DNA from: a virus
IMG/VR virus record: IMGVR_UViG_3300035204_001725
Span: 1 to 64,000 of that record
Strand: one strand, 5' to 3'
Length of the DNA: 64,000 nucleotides
Under the pieces are notes generated by a model, which was not told the DNA's origin, did no database searches, and saw nothing but the letters and a program-made list of their open reading frames with translations. Shown in pieces: positions 23,428 through 32,090 of the stretch; positions within the stretch are counted from its first letter, which is position 1, and every line of letters begins with the position of its first letter. The translations under genes and the position numbers were made by a program.

Positions 23428-24936
23428 ATGAAAGAGTTCAAATATACAACAGTTTTTAGTTCTACTTTAAAACCGCTCGTTTCCGAAGAAAAAGATAAGT
23501 ATCTAGCAATGGCCAGTTTAATGGAAATTGCGGACTTTATTCCTGATGTAGACACTAATAGAGATGTAGATTTGTTACCCATTGCTTTTAATGCTTGTGT
23601 AGCCAATAGGGTTAATAAAAACGGAGATGTAATTGATAACGCTACAGCAGTAAAAGTTTATAAGAATTTTATTAACAAACCTATAAATATTGAACATAAT
23701 AGAGACAGAATTGTAGGTACGATTCTCACCGCAGGATTTAGCGAGTTTGGAACAGATAAGGCTCTCACTGAGACTGAAGCAGTCGAAATGAAAGCTCCTT
23801 TCAATATTACGCTGGGAGGAGTCATTTGGAAGGTCGCCAGCTCTGAACTGGCAGACCTGATTGAAGACTCCGCGGATCCTACGAGTGAGAATTATTTAAA
23901 AATTTCAGCCAGTTGGGAATTGGGTTTTACCGATTACCATTTGGTGATTTTGCCCGAAGATGAAAAAAACATTGAGAATGGTCAGTTTATTACGGAAGCG
24001 GAAGAAATTGACAAGCTCAGTAGTCATTTGAGGGCTTTGGGCGGTGACGGAAAGCTGGATAACGGCAAAAACGTTTATCGTCAGGTAGTGGCCGAAGTTG
24101 TTCCTCTGGGCATCGGCCTCACTGAAACTCCCGCGGCGGAAGTCAAAGGGGTTGCAACTGAGGAAGATAAGAAGGAGGGATCTCCGGACAATCAACAAAA
24201 GAACGAAAGTTCACAAATCGAAACAAATAAAGCGAGTGAAATAAAAATGAAAAAGACAATCGAAAATATTAATGAAATCAACGATTCTTCGTTGAATGAG
24301 ATGTCTGCTTCTACCATCACCGACTTCATTAAAAGCGAGCTCGAGAAGGCCGCTGATCAGTACAAACTGGAGATGACCGAAAAGGAAGAGGCTCTTAAGG
24401 CCGCTACCGAGAAATCCGACACTCTTCAAGCGGAGCATGATCAGTTAACCGACGAACTCACCAAAGTGAAGGACGCCTTGGGCGAGCTTGAGAAAGCTAG
24501 TGCTGAAAGAGAAGCGGAAGAAAAGTTTAATCAACGCATGTCCGTCTTGGATGAAAAGTATGCCCTTACCGATGAAGATCGGGAAGTTATTGCTTCTGAT
24601 ATCAAGGACATGGACGAAGAGGCTTTTACTGCATACCAAACCAAGCTCTCTGTTCTTTTAAGTTCTAAGAGTAAAGCTGCTATCGCTGAGGCCGAGGCCA
24701 AAGCTGAAGAAGCTAAGACTGAAGAAGTAAAAGAGCAGAAAGAAGCTGTCGCTTCTGAGACTCCCGAGGAGACTCAAGCCGCAGTTAAGGAAGTAGTAGA
24801 AGAGGTTTTAGAGAACGCCGAAACTGAACAAGATGAGGTTCCGGTAAGCTCTGAGGCTCAAGAGCCCACTGTATATGATAAATATGCTAAAGCTTTTGGT
24901 CTCGATCAATTCGAAATCAATATCAACAATAAATAA
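23428..24936 (+). CDS. Putative prohead protease fused to scaffold
   Basis: Residues 1-235 look like a prohead protease of the assemblin/HK97 type: NIEHNRDRIVGTI supplies the conserved His, and LKISASWELGF the likely nucleophile Ser. After a Glu/Lys/Ser linker, residues 285-460 are a long coiled coil (EKEEALKAATEKSDTLQAEH type), Ala/Glu-rich, ending with VYDKYAKAFGLDQFEI, which is a usual scaffold arrangement. Fusion of protease and scaffold is known in several phages. An internal in-frame ATG at 24248, at the domain boundary, could give scaffold alone. Directly upstream of decoration and capsid genes. Confidence 0.65.
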   Translation: MKEFKYTTVFSSTLKPLVSEEKDKYLAMASLMEIADFIPDVDTNRDVDLLPIAFNACVANRVNKNGDVIDNATAVKVYKNFINKPINIEHNRDRIVGTILTAGFSEFGTDKALTETEAVEMKAPFNITLGGVIWKVASSELADLIEDSADPTSENYLKISASWELGFTDYHLVILPEDEKNIENGQFITEAEEIDKLSSHLRALGGDGKLDNGKNVYRQVVAEVVPLGIGLTETPAAEVKGVATEEDKKEGSPDNQQKNESSQIETNKASEIKMKKTIENINEINDSSLNEMSASTITDFIKSELEKAADQYKLEMTEKEEALKAATEKSDTLQAEHDQLTDELTKVKDALGELEKASAEREAEEKFNQRMSVLDEKYALTDEDREVIASDIKDMDEEAFTAYQTKLSVLLSSKSKAAIAEAEAKAEEAKTEEVKEQKEAVASETPEETQAAVKEVVEEVLENAETEQDEVPVSSEAQEPTVYDKYAKAFGLDQFEININNK

Positions 24937-24958
24937 ATTATAATAGGAGAAATATAAA

Positions 24959-25543
24959 ATGGCATCAAAATTATTACCATTTAGACAAATCGACGAGCAA
25001 GATGTAGTAAACATGTTCGCGTATGACGGTACTACCGCTCAGCGGGGCTTAATTGTCAAGCTCAAAACTACAGCAGGGTGGAAACTGTCAGACGCTCACG
25101 AGCTTTCTGCAGTTAGCCCGAACAACAGCTATACTAACACGGTTACTGATCGTTATGCTGTCAAAGCCCGAGTGGAAACTTGTGCATCTGGCAACACACC
25201 TTTCGGTATGCTTATGTATGACGTAGCTGAGACGGATGAGAACGGGGAAAAGCTTATTTGGCATCCTCGTAAAGCTCATGAAATGCAAGTGTCTGTTAGC
25301 GGTCAAGCCGTTCCTGTATTAACCAAGGGCATTGTCCTTCTTAATATGGCTGACGCGGATCGCAACAATGTAGCAATCGCAGCCGGTACCGAAGCTTACG
25401 CTGGTGCTGCTGGTGCGGTTATTGCTCATAGCAGCGCTTCTGGCACTGGACTTAAAAGAGTCGGGACCTTCTTAGGCGCCCGTGAGACTACAGGCGAAGT
25501 CCTTGTGAAGCTAGACTTCCAAGGTGTAATCGACAAGGCCTAA
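24959..25543 (+). CDS. Capsid decoration/stabilisation protein candidate
   Basis: AATAGGAGAAATATAAA before the ATG is an excellent ribosome site, nearly the same as that of the next gene, so both are expected to be made in large amounts. The 194-residue product is beta-rich, Ala/Gly/Val-rich and without Cys clusters, as expected of a cement protein. It lies between scaffold and major capsid genes, the usual decoration-protein position. Identification is by context and composition. Confidence 0.6.
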   Translation: MASKLLPFRQIDEQDVVNMFAYDGTTAQRGLIVKLKTTAGWKLSDAHELSAVSPNNSYTNTVTDRYAVKARVETCASGNTPFGMLMYDVAETDENGEKLIWHPRKAHEMQVSVSGQAVPVLTKGIVLLNMADADRNNVAIAAGTEAYAGAAGAVIAHSSASGTGLKRVGTFLGARETTGEVLVKLDFQGVIDKA

Positions 25544-25569
25544 ACAATTAACATAGGAGAAATAATATA

Positions 25570-26691
25570 ATGAAATTAAAGTTAAAAAATACTCCAGAAC
25601 AGGTAGAATTAATTAAGGCCCTTGGCTCTAAAGATCAATTTATCTCTTCAGAAGCGGCTTCCGCTTTTGCAGCATTTATTGGCCCCGTGATCTCCAAGGT
25701 CATTTCTACAGCTGGAACAGCTAATCTTATTTTTAGCGACGTAGAGTACGATGAAGATGATAGCCCAAGCTATCCGCTTGATTTATTCTATGATGAAAAG
25801 GAGGGTTATGTAACCACTTGGTCACAGAATCTTGCTGGTGGTATGCCGACCTCGCAAGTCGAGGGCGTCAAAGAAATGAAGATTGCTACCTATCGTCTCG
25901 ATAGCGCAGTAAGCTTCATGAAAAAGTATGCTCGCAAGAGTCGTCTTGATGTAATCAGCAAGGCTCTTGAGCGTATGGCACAGGAAATTCTTGTTAAGCA
26001 AGAAAGAAACGGCTGGGCTGTTGTACTTAAGGCTCTTGCCGAGTCCAGCACTTCCCATTCATCTGGTAAAGATGACTGTCACGTCCTTGCTTCTGATACG
26101 CAAGGCAGCTTTGTTGTCAACGACATGAGCAGGTTGTTAACCCTCATGAGGCGCTTAAGCACCTCTTGGTCGGGTCACACCCCTTCTGGCGGTGACTCTT
26201 ATGGACTTACCGACTTGTTCGTAAGCCCCGAGATTAAGCAACAGATTCGTGGTTTTGCTTACAATTCCATGAATGCCGGAAATGACTACGCCACGCTTCC
26301 CGATGGAACCAGACAAGGAATTTATAATTCCGCTGGCACCAACGAGATCTACGGCGTGAGAATTACTGACCTCCTTGAGCTTGGTACGTCTAAAAAGTAT
26401 AACATACTCTTTAACGACTTCAGCCCCAAGAGTGTCGGTCATACTGGTGCTTCTGGTAATGCTCAAAGCGATCCGTTCTCAACTTCGGCTGACGAACTTT
26501 TGATCGGTTTAGATGCTTCTCGCGAAGCGTTTATCCGTCCTGTCGCTCGTCAGAATGACAGTGGTGGAACCTTTAGTGCATTGCCTGATGATCAATTCGC
26601 TGCTCGTGCTGACAAGACCGGTTTTTACGGTTTCTTGGAAGAGGGCCGCGTTTGCATCGACGCAAAAGCTATCGTTGGCATGGTTGTCTAA
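25570..26691 (+). CDS. Major capsid protein
   Basis: A 373-residue product with a strong ribosome site (ATAGGAGAAATAATATA), codon use shifted toward frequent codons, and a terminator right behind it, all typical of the most abundant head protein. The sequence has an N-terminal helical arm, a YDLDLFYDEKEGYVTTW-like extended loop near 62-80, a spine-helix region (KSRLDVISKALERMAQEILVK split over 110-135) and a Gly/Ala-rich C-terminal domain with NEIYGVRIT, all compatible with the HK97 fold. Position after scaffold supports the call. No cleavage site can be stated with confidence. Confidence 0.8.
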   Translation: MKLKLKNTPEQVELIKALGSKDQFISSEAASAFAAFIGPVISKVISTAGTANLIFSDVEYDEDDSPSYPLDLFYDEKEGYVTTWSQNLAGGMPTSQVEGVKEMKIATYRLDSAVSFMKKYARKSRLDVISKALERMAQEILVKQERNGWAVVLKALAESSTSHSSGKDDCHVLASDTQGSFVVNDMSRLLTLMRRLSTSWSGHTPSGGDSYGLTDLFVSPEIKQQIRGFAYNSMNAGNDYATLPDGTRQGIYNSAGTNEIYGVRITDLLELGTSKKYNILFNDFSPKSVGHTGASGNAQSDPFSTSADELLIGLDASREAFIRPVARQNDSGGTFSALPDDQFAARADKTGFYGFLEEGRVCIDAKAIVGMVV

Positions 26692-26712
26692 GACATTATG
26701 CTGAAAATTATT

Positions 26713-26743
26713 ACTCGGGGGGGAAACTCCCCGAGTTTTTTTT
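26713..26743 (+). terminator. Rho-independent terminator after capsid gene
   Basis: ACTCGGGG (26713-26720), loop GGGAAACT, CCCCGAGT (26729-26736), then a run of T. It ends the head transcription unit. Confidence 0.92.
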
Positions 26744-26770
26744 GCTTTTAATTGTGTAATATATTATAAT
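26742..26770 (+). promoter_or_regulatory. Sigma70-like promoter with GTGTAAT element
   Basis: TTGCTT (26742-26747), 17-nt spacer, TATAAT (26765-26770). The spacer includes GTGTAAT (26754-26760), the recurrent element. It would start the first fibre-region transcript just after the capsid terminator. Confidence 0.6.
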
Positions 26771-26790
26771 AGACAGCGAATTTTACCATT

Positions 26791-28296
26791 ATGGCTAGGA
26801 ACAAATACAAAAGCGAGCCAAGGCCCGAAGAGAAGCCCAAGGGGTATTTACAGATAGAAAAGAATTTCAGCGTTCCCCTGTCTAAGACTCCTTATTTAAA
26901 CGATGAGGGAGTTTTGTCCGTAGAAAATATAGAAGAAAGGACCAGTAGTGACTTGTCCTTTCAGTACGATAAGAAGAACGAGTCTTTTCTTTTTGCTAAA
27001 AACCTAGATACAAATACTGAAGTCCAATACGTTCCGAAGTATGTAGACAAAGTCTATAAAACGAAAGTATCTTTCAAAGGCGAAATAAAAGAGGCCTTTG
27101 CTGTTTATAGAAACGAAGTGAAAAGGTTTATTATTGAAGAACTGGATCGATATACCTGTCTACCCAAAGCGCACAAAAAAGAGATAGATACCATTTTGAA
27201 AGCGAAAAATCAGTATATTTTTACTGAAGATATCGGAGGAATGAACTGGAATAAAGTATATATTGACGCCACCTCTTTTGGCCCTTATAATTATGACGTT
27301 AATCTTTATGTGTCAAAAGATATAGAAATGATTAACGATTTAATTGTTGTAAAGACCGGATATTTTGACGCAGTAACGGCCCTACCGAGCGGAGGGAAAC
27401 ACGTAGCTTGGGTCTCTTCTCACGACGCGGTATCTTATTCGGACCCGACGATGTACCATTCCACTGGGTATTGGTATACCAACAGGGCGACGGGTGATTA
27501 TATTGATAGCCCTTACGCTTCTGGCGCGACCTCTTTTAATAGAAATTTCGGAGTAACAAATACAGGTATTACAAATGCACTGACTTCTAAATTTAATATT
27601 ATCGCTAAAGGGCAGAACCTGTATAGCGGAACTAGATATACTAATACAGTAAATGGTTTTGGTTACGAAAGGCAAAATCCATTAATTGATGATTTCTCAT
27701 ATGTTTATGAAGAAAGCGGAAGGTATAGAACTACGTTTAACGATGTGGGCTGGAATGGTGTGATTCCTTCTGGGGTTCCATTTTCCATAGAGACTTGGTC
27801 TACAAATCCTAGATATATTGGTTTTGATGGAGAAATTACTATTAAACCAACCGGAGTTAACGATCCAACTTGTACTTATTCTGCCACAATTGAAGGGACG
27901 GCTCAATCTAAAGATTACCAAAAATCAATTAGGTACGCAATGGCTGCAGCAAAGAAAAAGTTTTATAAAAATTTAAATAAAATTTTAATACAAAAAGGTA
28001 TAAAAAAGAAAAATTCTAGAATTACAAGGTACGAAAAAATGCTAGAAAGAGTGGCTCAAAATGTTTATGATGGTCTCACCGTGGTCAGAAATGAGAATAT
28101 AGCAAAAACACAAGGGCTTGAGTCTAATCCGTTGGACTCTCCGGTATACTATGACGGGACGGCAAAGATGTACGATGGAGACAACTCTACGTCTTTGTAT
28201 GATGCTAACAAGACTCGCGCATATAGACTAGAATCGGGCTCTGCGGCGCAATCACAAACAAGTAGTAGTAGCAGTAGCAGCGGAGGGAGTTATTAA
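26791..28296 (+). CDS. Hypothetical virion protein, Ser-rich C-terminus
   Basis: A 501-residue protein that opens the fibre region. The N-terminal 130 residues are charged (PRPEEKPKGYLQIEKNF), the middle 200-390 is beta-rich and aromatic (many Tyr, Gly, Asn), and residues about 375-440 form a basic helix before a Gln/Ser tail. No domain is recognised. Context (between capsid and fibres, promoter just upstream) suggests a structural role such as a head fibre or connector. Confidence 0.6.
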   Translation: MARNKYKSEPRPEEKPKGYLQIEKNFSVPLSKTPYLNDEGVLSVENIEERTSSDLSFQYDKKNESFLFAKNLDTNTEVQYVPKYVDKVYKTKVSFKGEIKEAFAVYRNEVKRFIIEELDRYTCLPKAHKKEIDTILKAKNQYIFTEDIGGMNWNKVYIDATSFGPYNYDVNLYVSKDIEMINDLIVVKTGYFDAVTALPSGGKHVAWVSSHDAVSYSDPTMYHSTGYWYTNRATGDYIDSPYASGATSFNRNFGVTNTGITNALTSKFNIIAKGQNLYSGTRYTNTVNGFGYERQNPLIDDFSYVYEESGRYRTTFNDVGWNGVIPSGVPFSIETWSTNPRYIGFDGEITIKPTGVNDPTCTYSATIEGTAQSKDYQKSIRYAMAAAKKKFYKNLNKILIQKGIKKKNSRITRYEKMLERVAQNVYDGLTVVRNENIAKTQGLESNPLDSPVYYDGTAKMYDGDNSTSLYDANKTRAYRLESGSAAQSQTSSSSSSSGGSY

Positions 28297-28299
28297 ATT

Positions 28300-29802
28300 A
28301 TGAGCAGTTATAAGCCGCCCGTTAGGAGCAATAAGATAAATAGGAACTTTCAAATAAAAGTACATTTGTACTTTAACCCTAATTCTTTTAATAGATCTAC
28401 AGATCCAACGCCGAGGTTTTATTTGGCGCCCATAGAGCTGTTACATGTAGAAGACGCGGCTTTTTCAGATAAAGCAGAAGAAAACGGGTATGTTAGGTAT
28501 GCGAATAACTATTGGAGATATAAGGACAACACCTCCCTGTCAGAGTCTGAAGTTTTATCTATTTACGAAAAAATAAAAACTAGTTATCCGTATGGATATA
28601 TAACAAATGACCCAGCGTCTATTAATAAATATATTGCTGACGTAAAAGAAAATGAAGGCTTTCAGTCCTTTTATAAAAAATATTGGGAAAATAACTCGGC
28701 AAAAATTATCGAGCCAAGTTTCGCCTCAGACGGAACAAAGGAATATCCTTATTCATATATAGAATTTACAATAAACGAAATTGTTACTCAAAAATATACG
28801 GTGGGCACCGTTCCAGCCCTAGAAGATGGTTTAACAACTGCCGCGGAGTATGGAACAGGCACAATTTATTCAGAGCCAAGTATGTGGGCTTGTAACGACG
28901 ACATTATTCAAGTCGGAACAAACGGTACAAGATTTTCTGTGCAAGGTATTCCTCATTACTCATTAAAACTTCAAACTAGCGGAAAATATAGAATTGATTT
29001 AATGTCAGATCTTGAAGGCTATAATTCAATGTACGTATGGCCCACGGGAGGGTCTTATGGCGGTTATAGCGGTTATAGATTTAGACTAAGCACCGGGATA
29101 GATGGTAGTCACAATGGGTTTTCTGATTATACGAACGGAGTAAGCTACATCGAGACGCCTGAAGTAGGTAATTTTTTTACGAAAGTTATTCCAAAAACTA
29201 GCTATTTGGGCGGCAACGACGATACACACCCATATTATTATAGCGGAAGCTCAGATGGTTTTGGTTTAAGCGGGAGTGGGTCGGGAACGCTAGCAACGGG
29301 TATTAATATTAGCGGCTTTGGATATGATGAGGCCCCGCTTCTTACTTTAAGAAAACGCTCAACTTATTACTTTAATCAATATGACAGTTCTAACGTTGGG
29401 CATCCCTTGTATATAAGCACTCATCCGTCTGGTCAGGGTTCTCACCTATACACCTCCGGTGTTACACATCATTTTTTTGGGGGAGACACTGTTTTAGGGG
29501 GCTCCTATTTACCCGGGACAACGGGTTACCACGTTAAATTTACGGTACCCGAAGACGCGCCGAGTACGCTTTATTACGGTTGTCTCAATCATGCGTATAT
29601 GGGGGGGCAAATTAACATTATAAGTGATCAGCCTCCCGCGTCTTACACGGGAAGTATTCCGCAAGAAAGTATCCTTATAGATTTAAGCAGTAACACAGAG
29701 GAAAAGACGATACATTACTACTCTCCTGACGTATCAGGTATGGGCGGAAGAGTTTTTATCAAAAATGACTGCTCGGATGACGTTTTGTTTGCGAATTATT
29801 AG
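28300..29802 (+). CDS. Virion protein with cupredoxin-like domain
   Basis: The 500-residue protein is Tyr/Gly/Ser-rich and probably structural. Its last third carries a cupredoxin-like fold: an upstream ligand histidine in NVGHPLYIS, then TLYYGCLNHAYMGGQINI, where Cys-x2-His-x2-Met is the classic type 1 copper ligand set. Similar 'YYxCxNHxxMGG' domains occur in marine bacterial and phage proteins. A copper site could stabilise the domain or do redox chemistry; neither can be told from sequence. It precedes the group I intron region. Confidence 0.7.
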   Translation: MSSYKPPVRSNKINRNFQIKVHLYFNPNSFNRSTDPTPRFYLAPIELLHVEDAAFSDKAEENGYVRYANNYWRYKDNTSLSESEVLSIYEKIKTSYPYGYITNDPASINKYIADVKENEGFQSFYKKYWENNSAKIIEPSFASDGTKEYPYSYIEFTINEIVTQKYTVGTVPALEDGLTTAAEYGTGTIYSEPSMWACNDDIIQVGTNGTRFSVQGIPHYSLKLQTSGKYRIDLMSDLEGYNSMYVWPTGGSYGGYSGYRFRLSTGIDGSHNGFSDYTNGVSYIETPEVGNFFTKVIPKTSYLGGNDDTHPYYYSGSSDGFGLSGSGSGTLATGINISGFGYDEAPLLTLRKRSTYYFNQYDSSNVGHPLYISTHPSGQGSHLYTSGVTHHFFGGDTVLGGSYLPGTTGYHVKFTVPEDAPSTLYYGCLNHAYMGGQINIISDQPPASYTGSIPQESILIDLSSNTEEKTIHYYSPDVSGMGGRVFIKNDCSDDVLFANY

Positions 29803-29809
29803 AATTTAT

Positions 29810-29838
29810 TTGACTTAAATAATTTAATACTGTATAAT
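29810..29838 (+). promoter_or_regulatory. Strong sigma70-like promoter before group I element
   Basis: TTGACT (29810-29815), 17-nt spacer, TATAAT (29833-29838), seven bases after the upstream stop codon. It is the best consensus promoter seen in the window. Expected start about 29845, so the transcript would begin just before intron helix P3. Confidence 0.65.
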
Positions 29839-29844
29839 ATAATA

Positions 29845-30145
29845 GATTTAAATCGGCCTTATTGGGTGAATTCGGTAGAACTCTCTCGTAGACAATACCG
29901 AGCCAAGTCGGAAGTGGGCTTAGTGCTTCCGAAGGGTGTAGAGACTAGAGGGTGAGTCCCAACAATAACCCCTCCACGAGCGCCCAACACCGAAAGGTGA
30001 AGATATAGTCCGAACTGTATGGCGACATACAGAAGTCGTAATTAAAAAAGCGACGGTAACATATTGGATTACGTGATTGGTGCAGTGTACTAACTAGGGA
30101 CCATGCAGTTTCTAGCCAAGTAAACTAAATTGCGTGTCGGCTGAA
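29845..30145 (+). ncRNA. Group I intron (IA-type core), no ORF
   Basis: The only gene-free stretch over 300 bases. The catalytic core can be drawn directly: P3 TTGGGTG (29862-29868) with CGCCCAA (29981-29987); P4 TCGGTA (29872-29877) with TACCGA (29896-29901), followed by GAGCCAAG as in element Q; P6 TCGGAAG (29908-29914) with CTTCCGA (29926-29932); P7 GACTA (29943-29947) with TAGTC (30006-30010); P8 CACC-GAAA-GGTG (29988-29999); J8/7 AAGATA; P9 CTGTATG-GCGA-CATACAG (30015-30032). Elements R (GTGTAGAGACTAGA) and S (AAGATATAGTCC) are near consensus. An extra stem between P7 and P3' (GAGGGT/ACCCCTC) fits subgroup IA. Splice sites, P1 and the interrupted gene are not identified; ends are approximate. 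Confidence 0.85.
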
Positions 30146-30159
30146 CCCCAATTAATATT

Positions 30160-30546
30160 ATGGCTAAAAAAAAGAAAAGCGCGAAAGCGTCAAAGAAAAA
30201 GGTAGAACTAAAAGAGATGGATCAAACCGATGGAATGGACCAGACCGAAAAGAAGTTTCAATCCTCTACGTTGGATCAAGTGTGGGGAGATGATGGAACC
30301 TCTCAGTACAGGACCATGGACGCTGAAGTTTATGAAAAGGTTATTCATAACATGTCTAAAGCCGACTTGAAAGCAGAAGCAATTAGGGTTGGACTATTGC
30401 CTATTGATAATGTTGATCAGCTTGTAATTAGGCTGGTTAGGCAATTTAATTCACACGTGTCCGCATATAAAATGCCTCTTGATCAACAAAAAAAGGGGAT
30501 GACTCTAAGTGAAGAGTCTATGAAAATTCTGGGAGAAGGTAAATAA
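30160..30546 (+). CDS. Hypothetical Lys-rich protein with SAP/Rho-N-like segment
   Basis: The 128-residue protein begins with a basic tract (KKKKSAKASKKK), has a charged middle, and ends with a helical segment (ADLKAEAIRVGL, then VDQLVIRLVRQF) reminiscent of SAP or Rho N-terminal helix-extended-helix domains that bind nucleic acid. It follows the group I element; an in-frame TGA at 30138 separates it from intron sequence. It may be a virion or DNA-associated protein. No firm family. Confidence 0.55.
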   Translation: MAKKKKSAKASKKKVELKEMDQTDGMDQTEKKFQSSTLDQVWGDDGTSQYRTMDAEVYEKVIHNMSKADLKAEAIRVGLLPIDNVDQLVIRLVRQFNSHVSAYKMPLDQQKKGMTLSEESMKILGEGK

Positions 30547-30568
30547 TTTCTCAATAACCTAAGCAACG

Positions 30569-30584
30569 AGTGTAATATCTATAT
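30569..30584 (+). promoter_or_regulatory. Recurrent AGTGTAAT-type element
   Basis: AGTGTAATATCTATAT ends 6 nt before the ATG at 30591, which has no Shine-Dalgarno. One of seven related elements. Confidence 0.45.
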
Positions 30585-30590
30585 GGTATT

Positions 30591-30950
30591 ATGGCACTCG
30601 TTAATTACAATTTAGACATTATTCAGGGCTCTACTTTTTCCGCCCAACTTATTGCGAAAAACGCTGATGGTACAGCCGTCAATTTAACTGACTATTCAGT
30701 TAGGGGCGTTATGAAATATAATTACGGCACGGGTGTGTCCCTGCTTAACTTAAACCCTTCTGTAAATACAACCTCTCCGAACACTGCTGCGAGCGGTGTC
30801 ATTGATGTAAGCATATCCGCTGCGGCTGCATCAGCCTTACCTGTTACCGTGGGCGTCTATGATATAGAAATGTATAACAACAACGAAACCGAGGTTAAGA
30901 AACTGCTTGACGGTAGAATTAAGGTATATCCGGAAGTCACCAATATTTAA
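30591..30950 (+). CDS. Small Ig-like phage structural protein
   Basis: A 119-residue beta-sandwich protein. The opening 'LDIIQGSTFSAQLIAKNADG' with NLTDYSVRGVMKY and a C-terminal VYDIEMYNNNETEVKKLLDG matches a known type of small phage structural protein in which each strand is short and the chain ends with GRIKVYPEVT. These are usually fibre- or baseplate-associated. It precedes a fibre gene by five bases. Confidence 0.55.
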   Translation: MALVNYNLDIIQGSTFSAQLIAKNADGTAVNLTDYSVRGVMKYNYGTGVSLLNLNPSVNTTSPNTAASGVIDVSISAAAASALPVTVGVYDIEMYNNNETEVKKLLDGRIKVYPEVTNI

Positions 30951-30955
30951 AGTGA

Positions 30956-32038
30956 ATGCCGAACGATCCACAAAAAATTAATGTAGTCATATCTGGCAGT
31001 CCAGACGCGCAGGTAGTTTACCCTAGTGCGAATACAATTAATTTAAACCAAACTTCGAGCACGGTTAACGTTACGCAGTCCTCTTCTTCGTCGTCTGTAT
31101 CGTCCACTCCAGAGTCTAATATAAATGTAGGCTTCATGGGTATTCAGGGTATAGCTGGAAGCGCTGTCACCGCTCCGGGAGCAGCTTTAGACGGAGAAGT
31201 ATTATATAACGAAAATGGTTATGTTTCTGGTGCTCGGGGGTTCTTTTATAATAAAGGTGCGAGTGAAATTAAAATAAGCGGAAATAATTTACTGTTGACT
31301 AGTGGGAGCACGGCTGTTTTATCTGGAACGACTGACGAAAGTGCGTTCTTACTTAGAGATGCTAACGCAGACCTACTCAAGGTTGATACTAAAAATAAAA
31401 AAATATTATTATCAAATAATACTTCATCAACTCAATACCGGATAGGAATTGGAGGGGATACGCCTCGGGAAAAAGTACATATATCAGGTGGCAACTTAAG
31501 GGTAGATGGAAACATGTTAGTAAGTGGCAATATTCTTCCCCTAAAGAGCGGTGAATTTAATTTGGGCTCTCCCACTTTTCCGTTCAAGGACGTATATCTT
31601 CATGGAGATAGTATTGTTTTCGTTGATAAAGACTCAAAGATAACCGCGTCAAATACAGGCTTTTCTTTTCAGGTTACTAACGCTGAAGGGGTGACTAGGG
31701 AAATAGGTTCAATTACAACAGAAAACGTGGGGATATTTAAAGGTGACGGCTCGGGATTAACTGGGGTTAAATATAGCGGTTTACAGGACGCTGGAGCATT
31801 TATACAACAAGTAGTACCAAGCGGATCAGAAAAGGTAACCGTTGACTATGGTAAAACTTTGAATTATGACCCCGCCGTTATATGCGCTCTTACCTCGCCC
31901 ACGGGCAATAACAATGCTTATTTTACACATGTAGAAAGCATTTCTAGAACCGGCTGTAAGGCCCTTTTTAGTGAAAATATTGACGGAAATGGATTTATCT
32001 TAAATTCTCACATTTCTCCCATAAACCCAGTATTTTAA
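30956..32038 (+). CDS. Tail fibre-like protein
   Basis: A 360-residue fibre-type protein. The first 60 residues are Ser/Thr/Gln-rich with a run of Ser; the middle has short beta motifs (KISGNNLLLTSGSTAVLSG, NLRVDGNMLVSGNI) like those of fibre shafts; the C-terminal 75 residues (from VTVDYGKTLNYDPAV) form a compact beta domain that is related to the end of the next fibre at 32091, with shared 'FTHVESISRTGCKALFS' versus 'LHAMVTGLYTTGVHVAFS' patterns. That end domain is likely the receptor-binding or trimerising tip. Confidence 0.65.
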   Translation: MPNDPQKINVVISGSPDAQVVYPSANTINLNQTSSTVNVTQSSSSSSVSSTPESNINVGFMGIQGIAGSAVTAPGAALDGEVLYNENGYVSGARGFFYNKGASEIKISGNNLLLTSGSTAVLSGTTDESAFLLRDANADLLKVDTKNKKILLSNNTSSTQYRIGIGGDTPREKVHISGGNLRVDGNMLVSGNILPLKSGEFNLGSPTFPFKDVYLHGDSIVFVDKDSKITASNTGFSFQVTNAEGVTREIGSITTENVGIFKGDGSGLTGVKYSGLQDAGAFIQQVVPSGSEKVTVDYGKTLNYDPAVICALTSPTGNNNAYFTHVESISRTGCKALFSENIDGNGFILNSHISPINPVF

Positions 32039-32065
32039 TTTTCGGTATAACTCGCTAATTGCGTG

Positions 32066-32073
32066 TATAAATA
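32066..32073 (+). promoter_or_regulatory. TATAAATA late-promoter-like box
   Basis: TATAAATA is the T4-type late promoter consensus and sits 17 nt before the ATG at 32091, which also has AGGAG at 32077-32081. One match to a short AT-rich word could be chance. Confidence 0.35.
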
Positions 32074-32090
32074 GATAGGAGTTTTTAATT

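Noticed and set aside
29845-30145. tmRNA or tRNA interpretation of the structured gap
   Set aside because: No tRNA-like acceptor, T-loop or tag reading frame; the P3-P9 pairing and R/S elements fit a group I intron far better.
28300-30546. 28300-29802 and 30160-30546 as exons of one intron-split protein
   Set aside because: Left open, not accepted: a strong promoter lies between them, the upstream protein looks complete, and no P1/P10 pairing that joins the frames was found.
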